The notes under the pieces: generated by a model
The model's input: the letters and a program-made list of their open reading frames with translations, nothing else
Database searches by the model: none
What the model was told of the DNA's origin: nothing
Part shown: positions 48,659 through 56,877 of the stretch, in pieces
Layout of the letters: each line of letters begins with the position of its first letter
Numbering within the stretch: position 1 is the first letter of the stretch
Made by a program: the position numbers and the translations under genes
From: Clostridia bacterium
Lineage (GTDB): Bacteria; Bacillota; Clostridia; Oscillospirales; Acutalibacteraceae
Direction: 5' to 3'
Assembly (NCBI GenBank): GCA_017403185.1
Contig: JAFQON010000048.1
Coordinates: 62,001 to 126,000, forward strand
DNA length: 64,000 bases

Positions 48659-49675
48659 ATGTCAAAACAAAAAGAAATATGGGTTGACGGTGTGAAAATA
48701 TTTGCCTGTGCTCTGGTTGTGCTTGGTCATTTTCTGCAGAGCATGGGATTATCGGATATATATTCCAATAATTTTACGGAATGGGCAATTGATACCGTAT
48801 ATCTTTTTCATGTTCCTTTGTTTTTTATATGCAGCGGTTATTTGTATCAGAAAACTTGCACGGTTCTTACAATTAAAGAATACGGAAGGAATATTTTCAA
48901 AAAACTGATTTCGCTTGGTGTTCCGTATCTGTTTTTTTCTGCCGTAACATGGGCTGTCAAGAATGTTTTTTCAGATTCGGTAAACATAAAAACAAACGGT
49001 TTGATTTATTCTTTGTTTGCAGAGCCCATATCTCCTTATTGGTATTTATACACTCTGTTTTTTGTTTTTCTGATAACGCCCACAATAAAAAACAGAAAAT
49101 CTTCAATTATTATTCTGATTGTTTCGCTCGTTTTAAAATGTATAACATTTACTCCGCTTGAGATTGATTTGTATGCCGTTGAAACGGTTTTGGAATATCA
49201 TATCTGGTTTGTGCTCGGCATGATTTTGTGCAGTTCAAAAGCCGTAACATTTATCGGCAAAAAGCATATTCCGCTTTATTTCACACTTTCGGCGGTGTTT
49301 ATGGTATCGTGCTCGCTGATGTATTTTTTGAAAATCGATAACGGCATTATCGCATTTTTTGCAGGAATAGTTGCTTGCGCGGCAACGGTTATTCTTTTCG
49401 CCGTGCATCAGGGCGGAAAATTTGCAAAATTCATAAAATCCTTCTCTGAATATACCTTGCCGATTTATCTGATGCACACAATTTTTGCCGCAGGAATAAG
49501 AATTGTGCTGCTTAAAATCGGTGTTACTTCGGGAGTTATACACACGGTTGCAGGGCTTTCCCTCAGCTTTATCGGCCCGATAGCGGCGTCAGAAATATTA
49601 TCTCGCATTAAATTTGCTGATTTTGTTCTCTATCCCGGAAAATATATAAAATTGAATGCTGAAAAACAGAGGTGA
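48659..49675 (+). CDS. Acyltransferase family 3 membrane protein
   Basis: The 338-residue protein has about ten membrane helices. The early motifs WVDGVKIFACALVVLGHFLQ and LFHVPLFFICSGYLY are those of the Acyltransferase_3 (OafA/NodX-like) family, with the conserved His in VLGHF. Such enzymes acetylate or succinylate polysaccharides. Its last codons overlap the region just before the radical SAM gene. The product probably decorates the repeat unit. Confidence 0.9.
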   Translation: MSKQKEIWVDGVKIFACALVVLGHFLQSMGLSDIYSNNFTEWAIDTVYLFHVPLFFICSGYLYQKTCTVLTIKEYGRNIFKKLISLGVPYLFFSAVTWAVKNVFSDSVNIKTNGLIYSLFAEPISPYWYLYTLFFVFLITPTIKNRKSSIIILIVSLVLKCITFTPLEIDLYAVETVLEYHIWFVLGMILCSSKAVTFIGKKHIPLYFTLSAVFMVSCSLMYFLKIDNGIIAFFAGIVACAATVILFAVHQGGKFAKFIKSFSEYTLPIYLMHTIFAAGIRIVLLKIGVTSGVIHTVAGLSLSFIGPIAASEILSRIKFADFVLYPGKYIKLNAEKQR

Positions 49676-49679
49676 AACA

Positions 49680-50759
49680 ATGCCTGCAAAACTTAACGGC
49701 ACGGTTATCGTAACCTATCGATGCAATGCAAAATGCACAATGTGCAACAGATACAAGGTGCCTTCAGCGCCCGAAGATGAAATTTCAATAGAAACAATAC
49801 GCAAGCTGCCTGAAATGTATTTCACAAACATTACGGGCGGTGAGCCTTTTATCCGCGAGGACCTGAAAGAAATAGTCCGCGAGCTTTATAAAAAAAGTGA
49901 CAGAATCGTTATCTCAACCAACGGCTTTTTTACTGACAGAATAATCGATTTATGCAAGGAATTTCCGCAGGTTGGAATCCGCATTTCGATTGAGGGCCTT
50001 GAGCAGACAAATAATGAAATAAGAGGCCTTGAAGACGGATATAACAGAGGATATACCACTCTTAAAAAGCTTGTTGAAATGGGGATGAAGGATGTTGGCT
50101 TCGGCATGACGGTGCAGGATAAGAACGCCCCCGACCTTGTTGCACTCTATGATATTTCCGACGAGCTCGGCATGGAGTTTGCAACTGCATCGCTCCATAA
50201 CAGCTTTTATTTTGTTGAGTCAAACAACATTATTCATGACCGTCTTATGGTAGCTGAAAATTTTGAAAAGCTGATTAATAAGCTGCTTGATTCAAACAGC
50301 CCCAAAAAGTGGTTCAGAGCATATTTCAACCACGGTCTGATTAATTACATATTCAGTCAGAAGCGTCTGCTTCAGTGCGATATGAGCTTTGACACCTTCT
50401 TTATTGACCCTTACGGTGATGTTATGCCCTGCAACGGAACAAAAGAAAAAGAGGTTATGGGCAATCTTAATGAGCAAAGCTGGGATGATCTGTGGCAAAG
50501 CGAGCAGGCAGAGCTTGTGCGCAAAAAGGTGCGCTGCTGCGATCGCAACTGTTGGATGATAGGTTCTGTTTCACCTGCCATGCACAAATATATATGGAAG
50601 CCCGCTTTCTGGGTTATCAGGCATAAATTCCTGCGTTTCTTTAAAAAGAAAAAATACTCAATGTTTGAAAACAAAATTGTCCGTGATTACCGTGACGGCA
50701 AGGTAACAAAGGAGCAGCTTGATGCCTGCTCAACCTGTGAAAGCTGTGCCGCAAAATAA
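49680..50759 (+). CDS. Radical SAM/SPASM-domain protein
   Basis: The 359-residue enzyme has CNAKCTMC (CxxxCxxC) for the SAM-bound 4Fe-4S cluster at ~18-25, then ITGGEPF and VISTNGF of the radical SAM barrel. The C-terminal part has DPYGDVMPCNGTKE, then CCDRNCW and a final CSTCESC, typical of SPASM auxiliary cluster ligands. The ATG at 49680 follows AGAGGTG. The substrate is unknown; its place among polysaccharide genes suggests modification of a sugar or lipid-linked intermediate, but a peptide substrate is not excluded. No small precursor-peptide gene is seen next to it. Confidence 0.88.
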   Translation: MPAKLNGTVIVTYRCNAKCTMCNRYKVPSAPEDEISIETIRKLPEMYFTNITGGEPFIREDLKEIVRELYKKSDRIVISTNGFFTDRIIDLCKEFPQVGIRISIEGLEQTNNEIRGLEDGYNRGYTTLKKLVEMGMKDVGFGMTVQDKNAPDLVALYDISDELGMEFATASLHNSFYFVESNNIIHDRLMVAENFEKLINKLLDSNSPKKWFRAYFNHGLINYIFSQKRLLQCDMSFDTFFIDPYGDVMPCNGTKEKEVMGNLNEQSWDDLWQSEQAELVRKKVRCCDRNCWMIGSVSPAMHKYIWKPAFWVIRHKFLRFFKKKKYSMFENKIVRDYRDGKVTKEQLDACSTCESCAAK

Positions 50760-50776
50760 ACGGTTTTGGAGATAAT

Positions 50777-51793
50777 ATGCTGATTTTATCCAATTCTTTA
50801 ACAAAAACCGATGATGAAGGCTGCCTTAAGGTTGCCAAAAGCCTTGTGAGCAGAATAAAAAAAGCCAAGCCCGAAACAACCGTTATCACCTATGAGCGTG
50901 AGTCTGAGTTTTCCGATGTGCATCTGAATGTTAACAGATTGATGCTCAGCTGCAGGCTTTTCTCCGTAATACGCAGGTGCAATGAGCCTGTGCTATATAT
51001 TCCCTTCCCTGCACGCACACTTGCAACGGCACTGAGAGTGTTTGTTGTTTCTTTATTCACACGCCAAAAGCTGAGTGTCATTTCGGTTATGAAGTATCAC
51101 ACAAACCTTATCTCACGCATCCTTTTGCGGCTCAGTGGTGCGGATTTTGTCGTTTTTTCAAAGGATGCAGCAGAATTCTATGAAAAAATTGCCGGCAAAA
51201 AACGAGTTGAATATTTAAAAACGGGTGTTGATACTCAAAAATTCACACCCGTTGATAATAATAAAAAGAATGCTCTTAAAGAAAAATACGGTTTTGACTG
51301 CAGACCTGTTATTCTTCATGCAGGCCATCTCAACAGGGGCAGAAACATTGCTGAATTGATGAAATTTGATGAGAAATATCAAATTTTACTTGTTACAAGC
51401 ACTCTTACAAAAAATGAGCAGGATATTGAGCTGAAAAATGAGCTGCTCAGCAAACCGAATATAAGAATAATCGATGATTATATTCCTAACATCGAAGAGC
51501 TGTATCAGCTGTCGGATATATACTTTTTCCCTGTTGTTGAGCAGGGCAGATGTATTGATGTGCCGCTGTCGGTTATGGAAGCTGCTTCTTGCGGCAAGCC
51601 GATAATCACAACCGATTACGGCGAAATAAAAGCATTAATAAACAATGACGGCTTTTATCGCATAAATTCATTTGACAAAGAAAGTCTTGATTGCCTTGCA
51701 GAAAAGGCTTTGAATTCTCAGAGCGTCACAGCACGAAAATCCGTTCTTGAATATGATTGGAGCAATGCTGTTTCGTTTTTTATTAATTCTTAA
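50777..51793 (+). CDS. Glycosyltransferase (GT4-like)
   Basis: The 338-residue protein has a GT-B plan: FSKDAAEFYEKIAG, LKTGVDTQKFTP at the domain joint, VILHAGHLNRGRNI, and DVPLSVMEAASCGKPIITTD near the C-terminus as the sugar-nucleotide motif. The N-terminal domain is less conserved than in the three other GT4 enzymes. It follows the radical SAM gene by 17 bases. Confidence 0.82.
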   Translation: MLILSNSLTKTDDEGCLKVAKSLVSRIKKAKPETTVITYERESEFSDVHLNVNRLMLSCRLFSVIRRCNEPVLYIPFPARTLATALRVFVVSLFTRQKLSVISVMKYHTNLISRILLRLSGADFVVFSKDAAEFYEKIAGKKRVEYLKTGVDTQKFTPVDNNKKNALKEKYGFDCRPVILHAGHLNRGRNIAELMKFDEKYQILLVTSTLTKNEQDIELKNELLSKPNIRIIDDYIPNIEELYQLSDIYFFPVVEQGRCIDVPLSVMEAASCGKPIITTDYGEIKALINNDGFYRINSFDKESLDCLAEKALNSQSVTARKSVLEYDWSNAVSFFINS

Positions 51794-51811
51794 AAAGGAA
51801 GGAGCCGTCAT

Positions 51812-52831
51812 ATGAACCAACCGTTGGTTTCTGTTGTTATACCAATCTATAATGTTGAAAAATATTTAGACAGATGTGTAGCTTCGGTTGTGGGTCAGAC
51901 ATATACAAATCTCGAGATAATCCTTGTTGATGACGGCTCTCCCGATAATTGTCCCACAATTTGTGATGAATGGTCTAAAAAAGACTCCCGCATAAAAGTG
52001 ATACATAAAAAGAATGAGGGTCTCGGCATGGCTCGCAATACGGGCATTGACAACGCAAGCGGAGAATATATCTTCTTTTTTGACAGCGACGATTATGTCG
52101 ATACCGCAATTGCGGAAAAATGTGTGCGAAAAATAAAAGAGCATAATGCGGATGTGTGCATATACGGCAGATATGATTTGTATGATGACGGCAAGCTTGA
52201 AGAAAAAAGAGCGTTGTCTGATAAAGACTATTTTGATGCTGATTCGATTAAAAATCAGCTCCTTCCGGGTATGTTTACTTATGATATGGGCTTTGGTGTA
52301 AGCTCGTGCGGTAAGATGTTCAGACTTGACTCCATAAAGCGCAACGGGCTCAGATTCAAATCCGAAAGAGAGATAATTTCTGAGGATACATATTTTGCTC
52401 TTGAATTCTTTTCACGGATTTCATCGGCGGTGATTGTTGGGGATTGTCTGTATTATTATTACAAAAGAGATAATTCTCTTTCACGAACTTTTAAGAAGGA
52501 CCGTCAGGAGAAAAACAATTATTTTCTTGAAAAATGCACCGATTTTATATTAAAAGAGGGCTTGCCTGAAGCTGTTCATTTGCATCTCAAGGCAAGATAT
52601 CATTCATTTACCCTTGCGGCAATCAAGCAGGTTTATGAATCCGCCCTGACTTCAAAAGAAAAGAAAAAAGAACTGTATACTTTTTTCAAAGACCCTGTTT
52701 TATGCAGTACACTTGATAATGAAGTGTTAAACCTTGAAAGCTCATATGTTAAATTGTTTTTTTTGTCTGTTAAGAAAAAACTGTATTTTGTAAGCTGTGC
52801 GCTTCTTTGGCTCAGAAGTTTTAAAAAATAA
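51812..52831 (+). CDS. Glycosyltransferase family 2
   Basis: The 339-residue GT-A enzyme begins VSVVIPIYNVEKYLDRCVAS, followed by ILVDDGSPDNC and FFFDSDDYVD (DxD metal motif, ~86-95). A ~200-residue helical C-terminal part follows. The ATG follows AAGGAAGGAG. It likely transfers one sugar of the repeat unit; the donor is unknown. Confidence 0.92.
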   Translation: MNQPLVSVVIPIYNVEKYLDRCVASVVGQTYTNLEIILVDDGSPDNCPTICDEWSKKDSRIKVIHKKNEGLGMARNTGIDNASGEYIFFFDSDDYVDTAIAEKCVRKIKEHNADVCIYGRYDLYDDGKLEEKRALSDKDYFDADSIKNQLLPGMFTYDMGFGVSSCGKMFRLDSIKRNGLRFKSEREIISEDTYFALEFFSRISSAVIVGDCLYYYYKRDNSLSRTFKKDRQEKNNYFLEKCTDFILKEGLPEAVHLHLKARYHSFTLAAIKQVYESALTSKEKKKELYTFFKDPVLCSTLDNEVLNLESSYVKLFFLSVKKKLYFVSCALLWLRSFKK

Positions 52832-52849
52832 CAACAGAGAGGTTCTATT

Positions 52850-54139
52850 GTGAATTTTAACAACGGAATTTTATATATAAAAAGGCGTTCCGTGCCCGAA
52901 TGGCTTACGGGATTTATTTTCGCATTCCCTTTTATGATGGCCTTCTTTACGGATTTTTTGAATGTTCCCGGTTTAGTGAAGTATCTGGTTGATGCCGCTT
53001 ATGTTATTGCTGTTTTGTTTTGGGTCGCACAAAAGCGCAATATACTGAGCAAAAAAATAATGCCTTTTTTTCTGTATACAATAATATTCTTTTTGTATAC
53101 AATGATTGTTCATCTGTTTAATTTTCAATCTCCGTTTTATTTCTTATGGGGCTTCAGAAACAATTTCAGATTTTTTATTTCTTTTTTGCTTTTTGCAACT
53201 TTTTTTGATGAAGAGGATTTGATTTTCTGCTTAAGAATAACGGATGTTTTGTTTTGGATTAATGCTGCAGTTTCAATTTTTCAGTTTGTAATTCTTAAAT
53301 ATGAACAGGATTTTCTTGGCGGAATTTTCGGCACCGAAAAGGGCGGCAATGCCTTTACTCTGATTTTTTTCAGCATAGTTATCAGTAAATCTATTTTATT
53401 GTTTATGAGCAAAAAAGAGAGTGCTGTGCTTTGTTTTTCAAAATGCGGCATGTCGCTTGTTGTTGCAGCCATGGCAGAGCTTAAAATTTTCTTTATTATT
53501 TTCCCGCTTATTTTGGTTATTTCGGCCTTTATAACAAGTTTTTCTTTCAGGAAACTTATGCTGATGCTTGTGTCAACCGTCATGGTTATTTTCGCAAGTA
53601 TGCTCCTCACAACAATATTCAAGGATGAAGGAATGCTTTCTGTTGACAGACTTGTGGAAATGATAACTGCTTCAAACTATGCCACAACAGAGGATTTGGG
53701 CAGATTTACCGCAATCCCCACAATATCAAACAACATCCTTACAAAGCCGTGGGAGAAGGTTTTCGGCTTGGGTTTGGGCAACTGCGATACCTCGGCGTTT
53801 GCGATATGCAATACTCCGTTTTATCAGAGCCATTCTTACCTTCACTATGAATGGTTTTCAAGTGCCATTATGTTTCTTGAAAACGGATACATAGGTCTTG
53901 TGACATATATAGGATTCTTTGTTCTTTGCTTTTTGTTGGCAAGAAAGCATACAAAAAATAAAACATCAAATGAGCTTTTTGGCAGGATAAGTATGCTGAT
54001 TTCAATTATTTGTGTAATAATGGTCTTTTATAATTCGGCGCTCAGAACAGAGGCTGCTTATATGGCGTATTTTGCGTTGGCATTGCCTTTTGCCCCAAAC
54101 AGCGACCTGAGCAAAGACCGGGACTACGAAACAGCTTGA
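52850..54139 (+). CDS. Polysaccharide repeat-unit polymerase (Wzy-like)
   Basis: The 429-residue protein is almost all hydrophobic, with about ten membrane helices and one longer outside loop at ~285-345 containing FGLGLGNCDTSAF and HSYLHYEWF. This layout, and its position between glycosyltransferases and a flippase, is that of Wzy O-antigen/capsule polymerases, which are poorly conserved in sequence. The GTG start at 52850 follows AGAGAGG. Confidence 0.8.
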   Translation: MNFNNGILYIKRRSVPEWLTGFIFAFPFMMAFFTDFLNVPGLVKYLVDAAYVIAVLFWVAQKRNILSKKIMPFFLYTIIFFLYTMIVHLFNFQSPFYFLWGFRNNFRFFISFLLFATFFDEEDLIFCLRITDVLFWINAAVSIFQFVILKYEQDFLGGIFGTEKGGNAFTLIFFSIVISKSILLFMSKKESAVLCFSKCGMSLVVAAMAELKIFFIIFPLILVISAFITSFSFRKLMLMLVSTVMVIFASMLLTTIFKDEGMLSVDRLVEMITASNYATTEDLGRFTAIPTISNNILTKPWEKVFGLGLGNCDTSAFAICNTPFYQSHSYLHYEWFSSAIMFLENGYIGLVTYIGFFVLCFLLARKHTKNKTSNELFGRISMLISIICVIMVFYNSALRTEAAYMAYFALALPFAPNSDLSKDRDYETA

Positions 54140-54152
54140 GTGTTGGTGAAGA

Positions 54153-55466
54153 ATGAACTACGGTAAAGTATTCAATAATGCAAAGTGGATAGTTGCCTGC
54201 AAAATAATGCAGTCGCTGCTGCAACTTGTGGTAGGTATGCTGTGTGCAAGATATCTCGGGCCGTCAAACTACGGTCTGATAAACTATGCCGCCTCCATAG
54301 TTGCGTTTGCAATGCCGATAATGAAGCTGGGTTTTGACGCAACGCTTGTCCGTGAGCTTGTGGAGAACCCTCGTAAAGAGGGGGAGATCCTCGGCACCTC
54401 TCTAATGATGAATATGCTATCGGCAATTGCCTGCATAGGCGGAGTGACTGCGTTTGCTTCAATTGCAAATTCAGGTGAAAAAGAAACAATAATTGTTTGT
54501 GTTCTTTACAGCCTGTCGATTTTCTTTGCGGCTGTTGAAATGATACAGTATTGGTTTCAGTATAAGCTGCAATCCAAGTATTCCTCGGTTGTGATGCTTA
54601 TAGCTTATATCGCAGTTGCTGCATACAGAATATTTTTGCTTGTAACGGGCAAAAGTGTTTATTGGTTTGCCGTTACACATTCGGTTGAGTTCGGAACGGT
54701 CGGAATTACTCTTATTGTTTTATATTTCAGAAAAGGCAGCCGATTCAGCTTTTCTTTTGATACGGCAAAAAAAATGATTTCAAAGAGCAAGCATTATATT
54801 CTTGCATCACTTATGGTGGTTGTTTTTCAAAGCACGGATCATATAATGCTGACTACCATGATAGGGGAGGAAGAAAACGGATTTTATACCGCAGCAATAA
54901 CCTCGGCTGCTGTTGTTCAGTTTGTTTATACTGCAATAACAGACTCCTTCAGACCAGTAATACTTTCAAGCAAAAAAGAAGAAAATGCCGATTATGAGAG
55001 GCTTGTTTCCATGCTTTACGGCATTATAATTTATTTATCGTTGGCGCAATCCGTTGTGTTTACTGTTTTTTCAAGGCTTATAATCACCGTTCTTTACGGT
55101 GAAAGCTATGCCGCATCGGTTGCGGTTTTGCGCATCCTGATATGGTTTATTGTTTTTTCTTATATGGGAACGGTTCGCAATGTGTGGATTCTTGCTGAGC
55201 AGAAGCAGAAATATCTGTGGATTATAAATCTTTCGGGCGCAGTGTTCAATATAATTCTGAACGCAGTTATGATACCGTATTGGGGAGCCTGCGGTGCGGC
55301 TTTTGCATCGCTGCTGACACAGTTCTTCACAAACTTTGTTCTCGGATTTATAATAAAGCCCATTCGTCACAACAACCGATTGATGCTTAAGGGAATAAAT
55401 CCGGTTTTTATGATAAGAGAAAGCAAAAACTTAATTCGTGTTTTAAAAGACAGAAAAAATGTTTAA
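54153..55466 (+). CDS. Polysaccharide flippase (Wzx/RfbX, MOP superfamily)
   Basis: The 437-residue membrane protein has about twelve helices. It begins NAKWIVACKIMQSLLQLVVG, then ARYLGPSNYGLINYAAS, the MOP/PST N-terminal pattern, and has a GESYAASVAVLRILIW region near residue 310. Wzx moves lipid-linked repeat units across the membrane for Wzy. It ends 15 bases before the phosphatase-like gene. Confidence 0.92.
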   Translation: MNYGKVFNNAKWIVACKIMQSLLQLVVGMLCARYLGPSNYGLINYAASIVAFAMPIMKLGFDATLVRELVENPRKEGEILGTSLMMNMLSAIACIGGVTAFASIANSGEKETIIVCVLYSLSIFFAAVEMIQYWFQYKLQSKYSSVVMLIAYIAVAAYRIFLLVTGKSVYWFAVTHSVEFGTVGITLIVLYFRKGSRFSFSFDTAKKMISKSKHYILASLMVVVFQSTDHIMLTTMIGEEENGFYTAAITSAAVVQFVYTAITDSFRPVILSSKKEENADYERLVSMLYGIIIYLSLAQSVVFTVFSRLIITVLYGESYAASVAVLRILIWFIVFSYMGTVRNVWILAEQKQKYLWIINLSGAVFNIILNAVMIPYWGACGAAFASLLTQFFTNFVLGFIIKPIRHNNRLMLKGINPVFMIRESKNLIRVLKDRKNV

Positions 55467-55481
55467 CTACGGGAGAAATAT

Positions 55482-56849
55482 ATGGATAACAAAGAAAATT
55501 TGAGTGTTGATTTTGATGAAAGCTCCGCAGGTGACTCAGCCACAGTTGAGCATCACGGAAGTCAATCTCATCACAGCCATCATTCGCATCATCATGGTCA
55601 TCATAGCCATCACCATCACTCTCACTCAAGCAGATCAAAAAAAGAGAAAGCAAAACGCTTTATAAAACGCAATAAATATAAGATTGCCAACGGTTTTGTT
55701 GCTCTGCTTTTTGTTTGTGTGCTCATAATTATGGGTGTTTCACTTGATAAAGTAAGCGGTGGCTCAGACAAGGATGCTTCGCCGTATGATGACGGAGCAG
55801 TGGTTGAAACTCAGGCAACACTTCAGCTTGAGCTTCCGTTTTTTGATGAAGATGTTGTGGTTTCGGGGCTTGCTGTTGAGGAATATTTCAACTCTGACAG
55901 TTCGGTGTCGGCGGAGAGTATTTATAAAAAATATGCTTCGATGGGCAGGCTTGATACAGGGCTTCCCGTCAGGCTGTCATATGCTGTCAAGAGCATTCCT
56001 GAAGGATATTCGGTAAGGAGTGCAGAGGTTTTTGTTTCCGAAAAGAGTGATTTTACAAATTCATCTGTTTATTATTTGGCGGGCGATGAAACAAGTGTTG
56101 ATGTTTACCATTTAAAGGTTAACACTCAATATTACTACCGCTTCACTCTTTCGCTTTCCAACGGCAAAACGACAAGCGTTGACGGCAGCTTCAGAACAGC
56201 AAAAACACCCCGCGTGCTTTCTGTTGACGGAGCGTGTAATATGCGTGATATCGGCGGCTGGGAAACCGTTGGCGGCAAAACAATCAGGCAGGGCTTGCTT
56301 TATCGCAGCGCTGAGCTTGACGGAGCGGTTGAGCCGAAATACAGCATCACTCCCGACGGAGTAAACACAATGCTCACCGTTTTCGGAATTCGCACGGAAA
56401 TGGATTTGCGTCATTCAAGTGATAATCCTAACGGAACCAATACGCTTGGTGCGGCAGTTAATCATAATTACTATGCTGCTCCGATGTACGGCGATGTTTT
56501 CACCGACAGTGGCAAGGCTGCGATAAGAAATATATTTGCAGATTTGGCAGATAAAGATAATTACCCCGTGCTGATGCACTGTACTCACGGTCTTGACAGA
56601 ACAGGCACGGTTTGCTATCTTCTTGAGGCAATACTCGGCATGAGCGAAGAAAATCTTATGAAAGAATATCAGCTTTCCGCTCTGTATCACGGCAGTCTGT
56701 GGGCCGAGAATCAAATGAATGAATTTATAGGTCAGCTTAAATCTTATGAGGGCGATACAATTCAGAAAAAGGCGGAGAATTATCTCCTCTCAGCGGGTGT
56801 CACCTCTGCTGAAATTGCGAGCATAAGAGAGATTTATCTTGAAGGGTAA
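55482..56849 (+). CDS. Membrane-anchored tyrosine-phosphatase-like protein with His-rich cytoplasmic tail
   Basis: The 455-residue protein has a 16-His cluster at ~25-50 (HHSHHSHHHGHHSHHHH), a basic stretch, one membrane helix (~70-90, VALLFVCVLIIMGV), an outside Fn3-like domain (~165-245) and a Y_phosphatase3-type domain (~245-440). The domain has NMRDIGG at ~255 and the P-loop HCTHGLDRTGT with nucleophile C367 and R373 (Cx5R). By the positive-inside rule the phosphatase domain is outside the cell. Family members hydrolyse phospho-Tyr/Ser or phospholipids. It ends the exopolysaccharide run, so it may act on a lipid- or sugar-phosphate there; this is inference. Confidence 0.85.
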   Translation: MDNKENLSVDFDESSAGDSATVEHHGSQSHHSHHSHHHGHHSHHHHSHSSRSKKEKAKRFIKRNKYKIANGFVALLFVCVLIIMGVSLDKVSGGSDKDASPYDDGAVVETQATLQLELPFFDEDVVVSGLAVEEYFNSDSSVSAESIYKKYASMGRLDTGLPVRLSYAVKSIPEGYSVRSAEVFVSEKSDFTNSSVYYLAGDETSVDVYHLKVNTQYYYRFTLSLSNGKTTSVDGSFRTAKTPRVLSVDGACNMRDIGGWETVGGKTIRQGLLYRSAELDGAVEPKYSITPDGVNTMLTVFGIRTEMDLRHSSDNPNGTNTLGAAVNHNYYAAPMYGDVFTDSGKAAIRNIFADLADKDNYPVLMHCTHGLDRTGTVCYLLEAILGMSEENLMKEYQLSALYHGSLWAENQMNEFIGQLKSYEGDTIQKKAENYLLSAGVTSAEIASIREIYLEG

Positions 56850-56877
56850 ATAATCCTGAATTGAAAGAGGTTTGTTT

